From Arthrobacter sp. Soil762 (lineage in GTDB: Bacteria; Actinomycetota; Actinomycetes; Actinomycetales; Micrococcaceae), in contig NZ_LMSG01000012.1 of NCBI RefSeq assembly GCF_001428335.1, positions 565,136 to 629,135 of the forward strand: a stretch of 64,000 nt of DNA, given 5' to 3'. Positions 1 to 7,256 of this stretch are shown here, in pieces. Positions within the stretch are counted from its first letter, which is position 1; every line of letters starts with the position of its first letter. Both the position numbers and the translations under genes were made by a program. Below the pieces are notes generated by a model. It made no database searches, had not been told where the DNA came from, and was given only the letters and a program-made list of their open reading frames with translations.

Positions 1-41
1 CATCGACATATCGAAGCTAACAGCGCAAACACCGAATAAAT

Positions 42-74
42 CCGTTCCTTGGACTAACCTGCGGGAACCTTAGG
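42..74. repeat. Conserved element with GTTCC/GGAAC arms, copy 1
   Basis: CCGTTCCTTGGAC, three variable bases, then CCTGCGGGAACCTT. It recurs almost unchanged at 7131-7162 upstream of the exported-protein gene at 6958. The arms GTTCC (44-48) and GGAAC (64-68) form a short inverted repeat. In both places a CACCGA(A)TAAA stretch lies just upstream on the same strand. It is probably a regulatory site or small mobile repeat; function unknown. The 1-278 stretch holds no gene that I can see. Confidence 0.5.
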
Positions 75-278
75 GGACGTGCGAAGAACCCGGGGAAACA
101 TTGGCACCGCGCTGTGGAAACTGTCGAAAGAGGAAATCCAGGTAGGATTTCGGCACACTCGCTAACCATGCAATCACCGGCAAAGGCGGATCCTTCACGC
201 GCTCAAGGGAGGGCCAAGGTTTGCGCAGGATCACCTGAAGTCGGGGTCCTATCGTCGCGGGAGCCGTAGCCTCAAGAG

Positions 279-737
279 ATGGTCATTTCAGCAGCCGCCC
301 CCTTCGGTGCCGCAGGTGGTACGAACCCCGCAGGCGCTCTCGACCCTTCCGCGCCGACGGGAACGGCGAGCCCGTTTCCTGGCAATGAGGAGTTGCCGCT
401 GGTGGACAGGACCGTTCTGCAAACCTTGGAAGAACAGCTGGGGCGACCGGACATGGCACGGAACTTTGCGAAAGATTATTCGGCGCTGTGGGGGCAGCGG
501 GAGCGCCGCCTCGTCGACTCACTGGAGCGTGAGGATCAGGCCGTCGCGCTTGACGCGGCCATCAGCCTGAAAGTCTCCTCCGCTATGGTCGGCGGGTTAC
601 GCCTGGCATGTCTCGCTCAGATGCTGGAGGCAGCCGTCCGGCATGGCGACCTCCGTCACGCAGCGTCCGTCCTGGCCCTGATTTCGATCCATGGCCCTGC
701 CACGGTGAACGAACTCCAGCACCAGTACCTTCGGTAG
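279..737 (+). CDS. HPt-like protein lacking the phosphoacceptor histidine
   Basis: A 152-residue protein. Residues 45-140 have the helical pattern of a histidine-phosphotransfer (HPt) domain: LGRPDMARNFAKDY, then AAISLKVSSAMVGGLRL, which lines up with the family motif A-H-S-L-K-G-S-S. At the histidine position (residue 95) there is isoleucine, and the following glycine is valine, so it should not accept phosphate. The first 40 residues are Ala/Pro/Gly-rich and probably disordered. ATG follows CTCAAGAG, a weak ribosome site. It converges on the response regulator at 776-1561. A pseudo-HPt adaptor that binds a receiver without phosphotransfer is the likely role (inference). Confidence 0.6.
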   Translation: MVISAAAPFGAAGGTNPAGALDPSAPTGTASPFPGNEELPLVDRTVLQTLEEQLGRPDMARNFAKDYSALWGQRERRLVDSLEREDQAVALDAAISLKVSSAMVGGLRLACLAQMLEAAVRHGDLRHAASVLALISIHGPATVNELQHQYLR

Positions 738-775
738 CAACGGGGCTAAGCCACGTTCCGTCGCGGCGGCTGCGG

Positions 776-1561
776 TTACGCGGACCCGCCGGGCGTAGAT
801 GGGCTGGCCAGCCGGTAGCCCGCACCGCGGACCGTCTGCAGCCACAGCGGCGATTCCGGATCATCGCGGAGCTTACGGCGGAGGTTGCCGATGTGTACCT
901 CGACAGAGCGTTCATCGGAGTCACTGATGTAGGCGTCCTCGCGGTAGTACTCGCCCCGGAGGCTGCGGACGAGCTCAGCTCGCGAAAGGACTGCTCCCGA
1001 CGCGCGGAGCAGCTCGTGAAGGAGATCAAATTCGCTTCGCGTCAGTTCCACAGCTGTCCCGCCCACTGCGGCCGTCCGCTTCCGGTAATCCAGCGCCAAC
1101 CCGTTGTGCCGGAGGACCGATTCCCCCACTCCGGCCTCCGGAGGCAAATGTTTCGAAGGGGACACAGCCGGAGGAGTGTCCAGCATCTGCGGACGTGGCC
1201 GGCGCAGCATCGCCGCGATGCGCGCCCGCAGCTCCCTGGGCCGGAACGGTTTGGTGATGTAGTCATCGGCCCCTGCCTGGAGTGCTGCTAGGAGATCGGG
1301 CTCCTCCGTCCTGCCGGTAAGCATCACGACATAGGCGTTGCTGAACTGGCGGATACGGCGGAGAACCTCGAACCCGTCAAGATCAGGCAGACCCACGTCC
1401 AGGGTCACCACATCGGGCCGTATTTCCTGGACCACCGCTACGCCTTCTCTACCGTCGCTTGCCGTGTGAACCTCAAACCCTGATTGACGGAGCACACCCT
1501 CCAACAGGTTCCGCATGTCCAGGTCATCCTCTATTACTACAGCCACACCCAGGTCGCTCAT
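776..1561 (-). CDS. OmpR/PhoB-family response regulator
   Basis: A 261-residue DNA-binding response regulator. The receiver domain (about 5-118) carries the acidic pair E11/D12, phosphoacceptor D55 in VVTLDVGLPD, T82 in MLTGR and K104 in TKPF. After a linker, a winged-helix domain (about 155-250) has the usual ELTRSEFDLL and RSVEVHIGNLRRKL segments and ends VRGAGYRL. No sensor kinase with a dimerisation domain lies next to it; the kinase-like protein at 4218-4691 is only an ATPase domain. The regulon cannot be read from the sequence. Confidence 0.9.
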   Translation of the reverse strand: MSDLGVAVVIEDDLDMRNLLEGVLRQSGFEVHTASDGREGVAVVQEIRPDVVTLDVGLPDLDGFEVLRRIRQFSNAYVVMLTGRTEEPDLLAALQAGADDYITKPFRPRELRARIAAMLRRPRPQMLDTPPAVSPSKHLPPEAGVGESVLRHNGLALDYRKRTAAVGGTAVELTRSEFDLLHELLRASGAVLSRAELVRSLRGEYYREDAYISDSDERSVEVHIGNLRRKLRDDPESPLWLQTVRGAGYRLASPSTPGGSA

Positions 1562-1851
1562 GGCCCCCCCATGTCAATCTGAAGAATCCCTGTCAGCCCA
1601 GCGCTGGCGCGGTATTCAGACCTACAGTCCCTAAGCTACAAGGAACGCGACGGATGTGCATGAACTTTCATCGATCAGACATCCCCCGGATGCCGCATTT
1701 AGGGCCGCCGCCGCCCGTCCCGTACAGTGGGGCCGTAGCCCGGGATATCCCCCATATCCCGGGCCACCTTTCAGCCTTCTTGGTTGCGCTGCCAGGGGTC
1801 CCAAGTCAGGTCCGTGTCCGCAGGTCGCTGTGAGATCCACTGCCTCGGAGT

Positions 1852-2496
1852 TCAGCTGGAAATTTCGGCTGCCCAGGCCCTGATTTCCTGGGCGGTGAAC
1901 CGCACTCCCGGGAGAAGAGCTTGAAGTCTTTCAGTCAATTGCGCTTCCACGGCGAAGAGCGGCATTCCGTTCGCGGTAGCTTGTGCTTCCGCAAGCGCCC
2001 CCTCCAGCCGCCCCAGCAGAGCGTTCAGCATGGCGTTCGCGTCCAGGGTGCTCAGCGCTTCGTCGCCATTCCCGTCACTCACGGCGTCCTTGGCTGCCAG
2101 GAATGCCTGCGGCTTGTGTCCATGGCTGGCCGCCACCCCGAGCCAGGTCATGGCATCGGCGAAGGAGGAGAAGAACCTCGTGGGGCAGGCGGGGGAATGT
2201 CGGGCCACGTAGAAATTGACTATGACGCGGTCCACCGGTGAGGTGCCCACAACGGCAATGCGCGTCAGCGGCCAGGCCGCGGCAAATATTTCCCGTGCCC
2301 TGTGCTCCACGCCTTCCATTCTGGCCATGTCGACGAGCATAGGACGAGGGCGGCCGGAACACAGGTCCCTGACCTTGGCCATCACGGCGCGCGCGTCTTT
2401 TGCCGTCACCATTGCGCCAAGGGCCCAGCGAAGGTAAACGACGCCGTCGTGTAGTTCGACTACGTCCTTCTCGCCGTCCAATGGTTGAATCCCCAC
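1852..2496 (-). CDS. STAS/SpoIIAA-like protein of unknown function
   Basis: About 214 residues from the GTG at 2496, which has TTGGAG five bases upstream; a TTG at 2559 would add 21 residues. The first about 120 residues look like a STAS/SEC14-type fold: ELHDGVVYLRWALG, a helix beginning TAKDARAVM, then PMLVDMARMEGVEHRAREIFA. Such proteins are common in Arthrobacter-type genomes (DUF7793-like, from memory). The C-terminal about 80 residues are helical, with a possible short coiled coil (LNALLGRLEGALAEAQA). A regulatory binding role is plausible; no enzyme motif is visible. Confidence 0.55.
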   Translation of the reverse strand: MGIQPLDGEKDVVELHDGVVYLRWALGAMVTAKDARAVMAKVRDLCSGRPRPMLVDMARMEGVEHRAREIFAAAWPLTRIAVVGTSPVDRVIVNFYVARHSPACPTRFFSSFADAMTWLGVAASHGHKPQAFLAAKDAVSDGNGDEALSTLDANAMLNALLGRLEGALAEAQATANGMPLFAVEAQLTERLQALLPGVRFTAQEIRAWAAEISS

Positions 2497-2568
2497 AAAG
2501 TCTCCAAAAAAGTTCCCCGACCGTGGCGGTGAACGCCACGGATACTCCGTTGGGAGCAAAAGCAGTGA

Positions 2569-3384
2569 TCAGTGCAGCGGCCGCGTCTCCTGCAGGCGCT
2601 TGATGAACCAACGTGACTGCTCCGGGCCGTATGGCAGCACGGGGATGGCCTTGGTGGCGTCGGTGGGGGTTTCGCGGATGGACTGCTGGGCCTGGCGGAC
2701 CGCGGTGGTCATGGTGTTGGCCATGGTCTTGACGAACTGGTCGCTGCAGGGCTGGCCGTGGCCGGGGATCAGGAACTCGTAGCGGTGCCGCAGGGCCGAG
2801 ATGTGGCGCAGGGAGTCGGCCCATTCCTCCGGGTAGGAGTCCTCGAAGGACGGGTGCGCGCCCTGCTCAACAAGGTCGCCCACAAAGAGGGTGGTTGGAG
2901 TGCCCACCAGGAGGTCGCCGTCGGTATGGCCGCGGCCCAGGTAGAAGAGCGTGACGTTTATTCCGCCCAGGTCCACCAGTACGGGCTGGTCCTTGACGAT
3001 GGCGTTGGGCACCACCAGTTCCACGTTCTCGCCCTCGCCCGTGGACATCTCCGGCTCCAGCGTTCCCACGAACCGGCGTTGCAGGTCCCCGTGGTCGTCG
3101 ATCTCCTGGGCGCAGTTTTCGTGCGCCCAGAACTCGGTGGCGCCGTCGGACGCGAACATGGCGTTGCCGAAGAAGTGGTCATAATGCGCGTGGGTGTTGA
3201 CCACCACCAACGGCAAAGAGGTCTTCTCCCGCACCGCGTCCAGGATCTCGCGCCCCTGCCGCGGCCCGCAGCCGGTATCGACCACCATGGCCCGCTCGGA
3301 GCCCACAATGAGGCCGGTGTTAAGCAGTGATCCTTCGGTGACCAGCACGTAGTTGTCCGCGCCGACGTCGAGCCATTCTGACAT
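2569..3384 (-). CDS. MBL-fold metallo-hydrolase
   Basis: Metallo-beta-lactamase-fold hydrolase of about 271 residues. The metal-binding signature is THAHYDH, followed by GRGHTDGD and, near the end, IPGHGQP, so both zinc-site histidine sets are present. I place the start at the ATG at 3384 (MSEWLDVG), which has GGAG six bases upstream; the upstream in-frame ATG at 3498 lacks a ribosome site. The substrate is not evident; the layout resembles glyoxalase-II/quinolinase-like hydrolases. A decayed copy of its N-terminal part lies at 3970-4055. Confidence 0.85.
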   Translation of the reverse strand: MSEWLDVGADNYVLVTEGSLLNTGLIVGSERAMVVDTGCGPRQGREILDAVREKTSLPLVVVNTHAHYDHFFGNAMFASDGATEFWAHENCAQEIDDHGDLQRRFVGTLEPEMSTGEGENVELVVPNAIVKDQPVLVDLGGINVTLFYLGRGHTDGDLLVGTPTTLFVGDLVEQGAHPSFEDSYPEEWADSLRHISALRHRYEFLIPGHGQPCSDQFVKTMANTMTTAVRQAQQSIRETPTDATKAIPVLPYGPEQSRWFIKRLQETRPLH

Positions 3385-3550
3385 TGTTTCTCCGTACTTC
3401 CGGAAAGCGACTGCGTTCTTCTTGGCCTCGATTCTACCCATGGGCCCTTGGAGTTTCCGGGATGCGGTGCGCAGTCCGGGCCGCATGTGGAGATCCACAT
3501 TCCTAACCGGGATTTCGCCTTAAATCCATCGAACTGCGTAACATCTCGCT

Positions 3551-3691
3551 ATGCAGACAAAACAACACGCGTGCTTCTGTGATCACTGCGGCCGGATCAC
3601 GAACCACGTGACCCACTATGTAAAGGCCGACGGCGGTGGCCAGCTGATCGCGACGGTGCAATGCGCTGAGCACGCGGAGGAAGGTGCGTGA
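3551..3691 (+). CDS. Tiny Cys/His zinc-ribbon-like protein, copy 1
   Basis: A 46-residue ORF beginning MQTKQHACFCDHCGRITNHV. It has Cys pairs CFCDHC, several His and a later C-A-E-H, a plausible zinc-ribbon ligand set. A clear paralogue of 48 residues is at 26540-26686; the shared pattern is TKQH..F(C)..CG..TNHVT.Y.K.D.GG.LIA.V.CAEH. TAACAT sits six bases before the ATG and there is no Shine-Dalgarno, which fits leaderless transcription. Conservation of the pair supports a real gene. Function unknown. Confidence 0.7.
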   Translation: MQTKQHACFCDHCGRITNHVTHYVKADGGGQLIATVQCAEHAEEGA

Positions 3692-4217
3692 CGCTGAGGC
3701 ACGCTTCCCGGGAAGCCACGGAGGAGTCGCCCTCGTTCCACTGGTGACAGGTCACTTTGTAACCTGGGTGCCAGAATCGGGTATCGCGACTGCGGCCGTT
3801 TCGGGGGTGCAAACGAGCGCCAAATAGGACGAAGGATACGAGGTCTCCTGCGAACTCGATGTCGGCAAATCCGAACGTCACGCCGTCGCGTTGAACGCAG
3901 CCGGCGAGCGGGGTTGATGCGTCGTGGGCTGCGACCTGCGATGATCGTTCGGCGGTGCTGGCCCGCGTGCTGGCACGCTCGGAGCCGGCGATGAGGCCGG
4001 TTCAGCAGGGAACCTCCGTGATCGAGCAGCACCTCGCTGGGCGGTCCCGGCCGTGGCAGCTGTTGAAGGGGAAGGCCGTGAGTGGCGGGTGTTTCTAGCA
4101 TCGGAACACGGCGGGCGGGCTGCCGGAGCTGATCTGTGGATAACCAGACGAACCTCACGCGGCGCACGTGGATCTGCACGATTCTTCGCAGAAAGCTGAA
4201 CAGGCCACGCTTTGTCG
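3692..4217. other. Gene-free stretch with a decayed MBL-hydrolase fragment
   Basis: No intact gene. At about 3970-4055 the + strand reads GGCACGCTCGGAGCC and ATGAGGCCGGT, then a stretch closely matching the N-terminal coding region of the neighbouring hydrolase at about 3290-3365. On the minus strand it still encodes a SLLN-containing remnant of the hydrolase's GSLLNTGLIVGSERA segment. The rest shows nothing recognisable. Confidence 0.6.
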
Positions 4218-4691
4218 TCAGTCCAGGGGAAGGGTGACGGAGACCCGGGTTCCCCTGCCGGGAGCGGACTCAATACCGACGGTGCCGTGTGCTTCGTGCA
4301 CGGCCATGGTCATCAGGCACACTCCGTACCCATGATGTGTGGAGGCTGGGGTCTGGCTCTCCGGGCTGTATCCGATGCCGTCGTCCGTGATGATCAGGCG
4401 GATGCCGTGGTAGACGGCCTCCAACCGGACGGTCACCTCGGTTGCGCTGGAGTGCCTCAACGCGTTGGAGAGCATTTCCTGCCCGGCGCGGTAGAGGAGC
4501 GCGGCGCACGCTGCCGGGATTTCGACGCCATGGTGCGGCGTTTCAAATCGGACACGGACGCCTTGCTGGCGGAGCGGTACGGTCAGTCGGTCGATGCAGC
4601 CGGCAAGTCCCCAAGTGTGGAAGTCGAGGGTGAGATCATCGGTGGTGACATCTCCGGCGTGGTCTTCATCCAGTGCTGCTACTTGGCTCAT
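4218..4691 (-). CDS. Stand-alone histidine-kinase-type ATPase domain protein
   Basis: About 157 residues from the ATG at 4691 (MSQVAALDED), preceded by AGGGGAAG; the frame is open further upstream to 4862 without a better start. It carries only the GHKL ATPase part of a NarL-type sensor kinase: N-box QEMLSNALRHSS, G1 box DDGIGYSPE, G2 box HGYGV and GRGTRVSVTLPL. The dimerisation helix with the phospho-accepting histidine is absent. It is either a trimmed kinase relic or a ligand-type ATPase; no partner regulator is adjacent. Confidence 0.7.
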   Translation of the reverse strand: MSQVAALDEDHAGDVTTDDLTLDFHTWGLAGCIDRLTVPLRQQGVRVRFETPHHGVEIPAACAALLYRAGQEMLSNALRHSSATEVTVRLEAVYHGIRLIITDDGIGYSPESQTPASTHHGYGVCLMTMAVHEAHGTVGIESAPGRGTRVSVTLPLD

Positions 4692-4891
4692 GACTTCCCC
4701 TGCTTCCCTGCATGCGTTGTTGTGTTTGTACACGCCCTGGCCTCTGGACGCGTACGCCCTTCGGCAAGCATGCCCCGCCATCCTCAAGGGCTCCCTCAGG
4801 TAACCGCACTCCCGGCACAGGGTTCCACGAGGTTTCGGCAAACCAGACGGGGGCGCCGGCAACCTCCGGGCAGGCCCCGCTGCGTACCTGG

Positions 4892-6487
4892 CTAGGTATT
4901 CCGTTCCTGGCTGGCAGCCTCCATGAAGAAGGTCTCGTCCCCTGCCAGATCGGATTCGGCACCGGCGGCCCGGCCTCCGGCGGCCCGGTAACGGTAGGTG
5001 GTGCTTTCGTCCTGCACAATAAAGGTTTCCACGCCGCTGCGGTTCCAGTGCAGGACCAGGAGTCCGTAGCGTTCGGCCAGCTTTGCGAGCGTTGCGAAAC
5101 TCGTCACGTCGATGACCGGCCGCCCCTGGGGCGCAGTCATGGGATGCACCCGGACCAGAAGGGACGAGTAACGGCGCCGGATGCCCGCGGCTTCATCCAG
5201 CGCCGCAGTGCGGCGTCCCAGTACCAGCAGCACAGTCCCGGCAACGATGACGGCAAGCAGCAGCACGCCGGACACGGCGCGGGCGGTGGCGGCGGTGATG
5301 TTCCAGCCGTTGAATCCAATGGTCCTGGGCGCCAGGACGGTCTGCTGGCTGGTGGCGCTGTCGGTCACGGTGAGGGCCTGCTCCCCGCCTGTCAGGGAAA
5401 GCTGAATCGGGGTCAGGTTCAAGGGTAGTTTGGGCTTGAACTCAGCCCCGGACGCAGTGGTCACCTGCGGCATGAGGGCGATGGAGACGGGGGCGGCGCT
5501 GACCCCGGTGACGGCAGCAGCCGCCTCGGCCTTGTCTTCGAGGGCGTTGAGGTCCAGTGTGACGGTGCCTTCGTAGCTGTTGCCGGTGAATGACTCCGGG
5601 CCGGCCAGCGGCACCGTCGAGTGCCAGCCGCTGGGGCTGGTCAGTTCCGCCGCAACAGCGACTGTTCCCGGGTCGCCTTCATAGGTGAAGGTGACGTCAA
5701 CACGGTTGGCCAGTTTGCGGAAAATCGGGTCCGGGGAGGTGGCAGTGGTGCCGTCGTAGGCGGCGGTCCGGCCGACGTCTGCGGTGTAGGCGAACTTCAT
5801 GCTGGTGCCGCTCTTCACCTCGGCGGACGACAGCGCGTCGAGGGGTCCGGCCCAGGATGCAACGCCGAGGCCCACGGCCAGGATCGCCACGATGCCCGTA
5901 AGGGCCGCCGGGGCCCGAAGCGAAGCGGGCAGGCTGCCGACGGAAAGGACTGCTGACGAAAGGCTTCTGGCGGGGCGGTCGCTGATGTGGCGGGACACGG
6001 TGCTTCTCCTGTTCTTGCGTAATTTCCGGGTGGTGGCGGCCGTGCCGCCCCCGGCGATAAGAGCGAAAGCTATGAGGCCGAGGACGGGCGGGCTGGTGAG
6101 GCGTTCGAGCCACAACCCGCCTTGCGGGATCTGTACGGCGAGTTCACCGATAAGCTGGTCTCTGGTTAGCTGCTCCGGATCTAGCCAGGAATTGTTGTCA
6201 CCTTGGAAGGTGTAGTGGCCATCCGCTATGGAAACAATGCGGTGCAAAACCATGGTTTGGAGCAAATCACTTCTGTAGGCCACCACATCACCGACGTCAT
6301 AGCGCTCTGCAGGACGAAGGATCCCGAGATCGCCGGCATGGAACTGCGGCTCCATGCTGTCGCCGAAGGTGCTGAGATAAGTAGTCTGGCCACCCAGTTC
6401 CGCAGGCCATGCCAGCCAAAGCCAGCCGGCGAACGCGGCGATCACCACTGCCCTGACCCAGAAAGCTCGCCGCACTGTTTTCCTCAT
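4892..6487 (-). CDS. SipW/ER-type signal peptidase I fused to a large extracytoplasmic region
   Basis: A 531-residue membrane protein. After an N-terminal membrane segment (about 12-28), residues 40-100 are a signal-peptidase fold with nucleophile S44 in FGDSMEP, H82 in VLHRIV where bacterial Lep enzymes have lysine, and D97 in QGDNN. This Ser-His arrangement defines the SipW/archaeal/ER class. A second membrane segment follows at about 132-150. The remaining about 350 residues, flanked by membrane segments near 200 and 410, are beta-rich and resemble DUF5305 (from memory). Its probable substrate is encoded just upstream at 6575-6958, same strand. Confidence 0.85.
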   Translation of the reverse strand: MRKTVRRAFWVRAVVIAAFAGWLWLAWPAELGGQTTYLSTFGDSMEPQFHAGDLGILRPAERYDVGDVVAYRSDLLQTMVLHRIVSIADGHYTFQGDNNSWLDPEQLTRDQLIGELAVQIPQGGLWLERLTSPPVLGLIAFALIAGGGTAATTRKLRKNRRSTVSRHISDRPARSLSSAVLSVGSLPASLRAPAALTGIVAILAVGLGVASWAGPLDALSSAEVKSGTSMKFAYTADVGRTAAYDGTTATSPDPIFRKLANRVDVTFTYEGDPGTVAVAAELTSPSGWHSTVPLAGPESFTGNSYEGTVTLDLNALEDKAEAAAAVTGVSAAPVSIALMPQVTTASGAEFKPKLPLNLTPIQLSLTGGEQALTVTDSATSQQTVLAPRTIGFNGWNITAATARAVSGVLLLAVIVAGTVLLVLGRRTAALDEAAGIRRRYSSLLVRVHPMTAPQGRPVIDVTSFATLAKLAERYGLLVLHWNRSGVETFIVQDESTTYRYRAAGGRAAGAESDLAGDETFFMEAASQERNT

Positions 6488-6511
6488 CCTTATCCGGCCT
6501 GAAAAGAAACA

Positions 6512-6565
6512 GCGGGCCGGGCCGGCCAGAATCCCCCCCAGGGTGTCTGGCCGGCCTCAGCCCGC
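6512..6565 (-). terminator. Strong hairpin between substrate and signal peptidase genes
   Basis: GCCGGCCAGA (6521-6530) pairs with TCTGGCCGGC (6546-6555), extended outward by GCGGGC (6512-6517) with GCCCGC (6560-6565). There is no U-tract, so this may be an attenuator or mRNA-stabilising structure that keeps the peptidase lower than its substrate, rather than a full terminator. Confidence 0.5.
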
Positions 6566-6574
6566 AGGATGCTG

Positions 6575-6958
6575 CTAGTTGACGACGACGCCCGTAGAGG
6601 TCAGGCCGCTGGTGGACTGGGTCTGCGTGCAGGTGTAGGTAGTGATGATCGTAGTGGTTCCGCTTACCGTTCCGGTACCACATGCAAATGACGTGCCGCC
6701 GTTGTAGTTCATCTTGACGGTAGAAGTGCTGGTGTCACCGGCCAGGACCAGCGTGGCTGAATCGATGCTGTCGCCCACTGCATTGAGGTTGTACTGGAGC
6801 GAGTTCACCGTGGCGCCGCTGACGGTGGTGGTGGCGTAACCGGTGAGTGGCTTGGTGGCACCCGAAGCAAACGTGTTGCTGTTGGTGAAAGCGGAACCCG
6901 CGGCTACGGCGAGGCCGGCGACGGACAGAGCGGTGATGATCTTTGCGGATTTGCGCAT
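6575..6958 (-). CDS. SipW-dependent-type exported protein
   Basis: A 127-residue protein from the ATG at 6958 (MRKSAKIITALSVAG), with a purine-rich GAAAGAGAAA upstream; the open frame extends to 7117 but without a ribosome site. The N terminus is a signal peptide of the camelysin/TasA type: basic start, short hydrophobic core, then AAGSAFTNSNTFASG, a hydroxyl- and aromatic-containing cleavage region like those processed by SipW. The mature part is short, Thr/Ser/Gly-rich and beta-prone, with two cysteines (FACGTG, TYTCTQ) that could form a disulfide. The neighbouring signal peptidase is the likely processing enzyme. A structural surface or fibre role is inferred. Confidence 0.75.
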   Translation of the reverse strand: MRKSAKIITALSVAGLAVAAGSAFTNSNTFASGATKPLTGYATTTVSGATVNSLQYNLNAVGDSIDSATLVLAGDTSTSTVKMNYNGGTSFACGTGTVSGTTTIITTYTCTQTQSTSGLTSTGVVVN

Positions 6959-7130
6959 GGTGATGTTTCTCTTTCGGTTTAGGGGTGGCCCGGCTGACCT
7001 AACTGGTCCCGTGGCTTTGCGTCCCCGGATTCCACCGGGTTTGCCTTTATCAGTGAACCGTTGTGAAGAAGGACATTGCGGTTTGTCTAGCACCGATAAA
7101 ACGAAGGTAGCAAGCAAAAAACCACCATTC

Positions 7131-7162
7131 CCGTTCCTTGGACGGTCCTGCGGGAACCTTGG
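7131..7162. repeat. Conserved element with GTTCC/GGAAC arms, copy 2
   Basis: Second copy of the element at 42-74, differing at only a few positions. It lies about 175 bases upstream of the exported-protein start at 6958. Confidence 0.5.
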
Positions 7163-7190
7163 GCCCTTCTATCCATTCGTTGGAGTTATC

Positions 7191-7226
7191 GCGGAAAACC
7201 TGCGTCTGAGGCGGAAAACCTGCGTC
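7191..7226. repeat. 16-bp direct repeat, 20-bp period
   Basis: GCGGAAAACCTGCGTC occurs at 7191-7206 and again at 7211-7226, separated by TGAG. The twofold helical phasing (about two turns apart) suits side-by-side protein binding. It sits between the STAND-gene 3' end and the exported-protein gene. Confidence 0.6.
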
Positions 7227-7256
7227 AAAGAGAGGCCGGGGCCATCCGCGAGCATC

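Noticed and set aside
176..278. Riboswitch upstream of the HPt-like gene
   Set aside because: GC-rich and foldable, but no known aptamer core could be matched by eye.
608..1291. Long plus-strand ORF of 227 codons over the response regulator
   Set aside because: It is a high-GC shadow of the convincing minus-strand regulator; Arg/Pro-rich translation without motifs.
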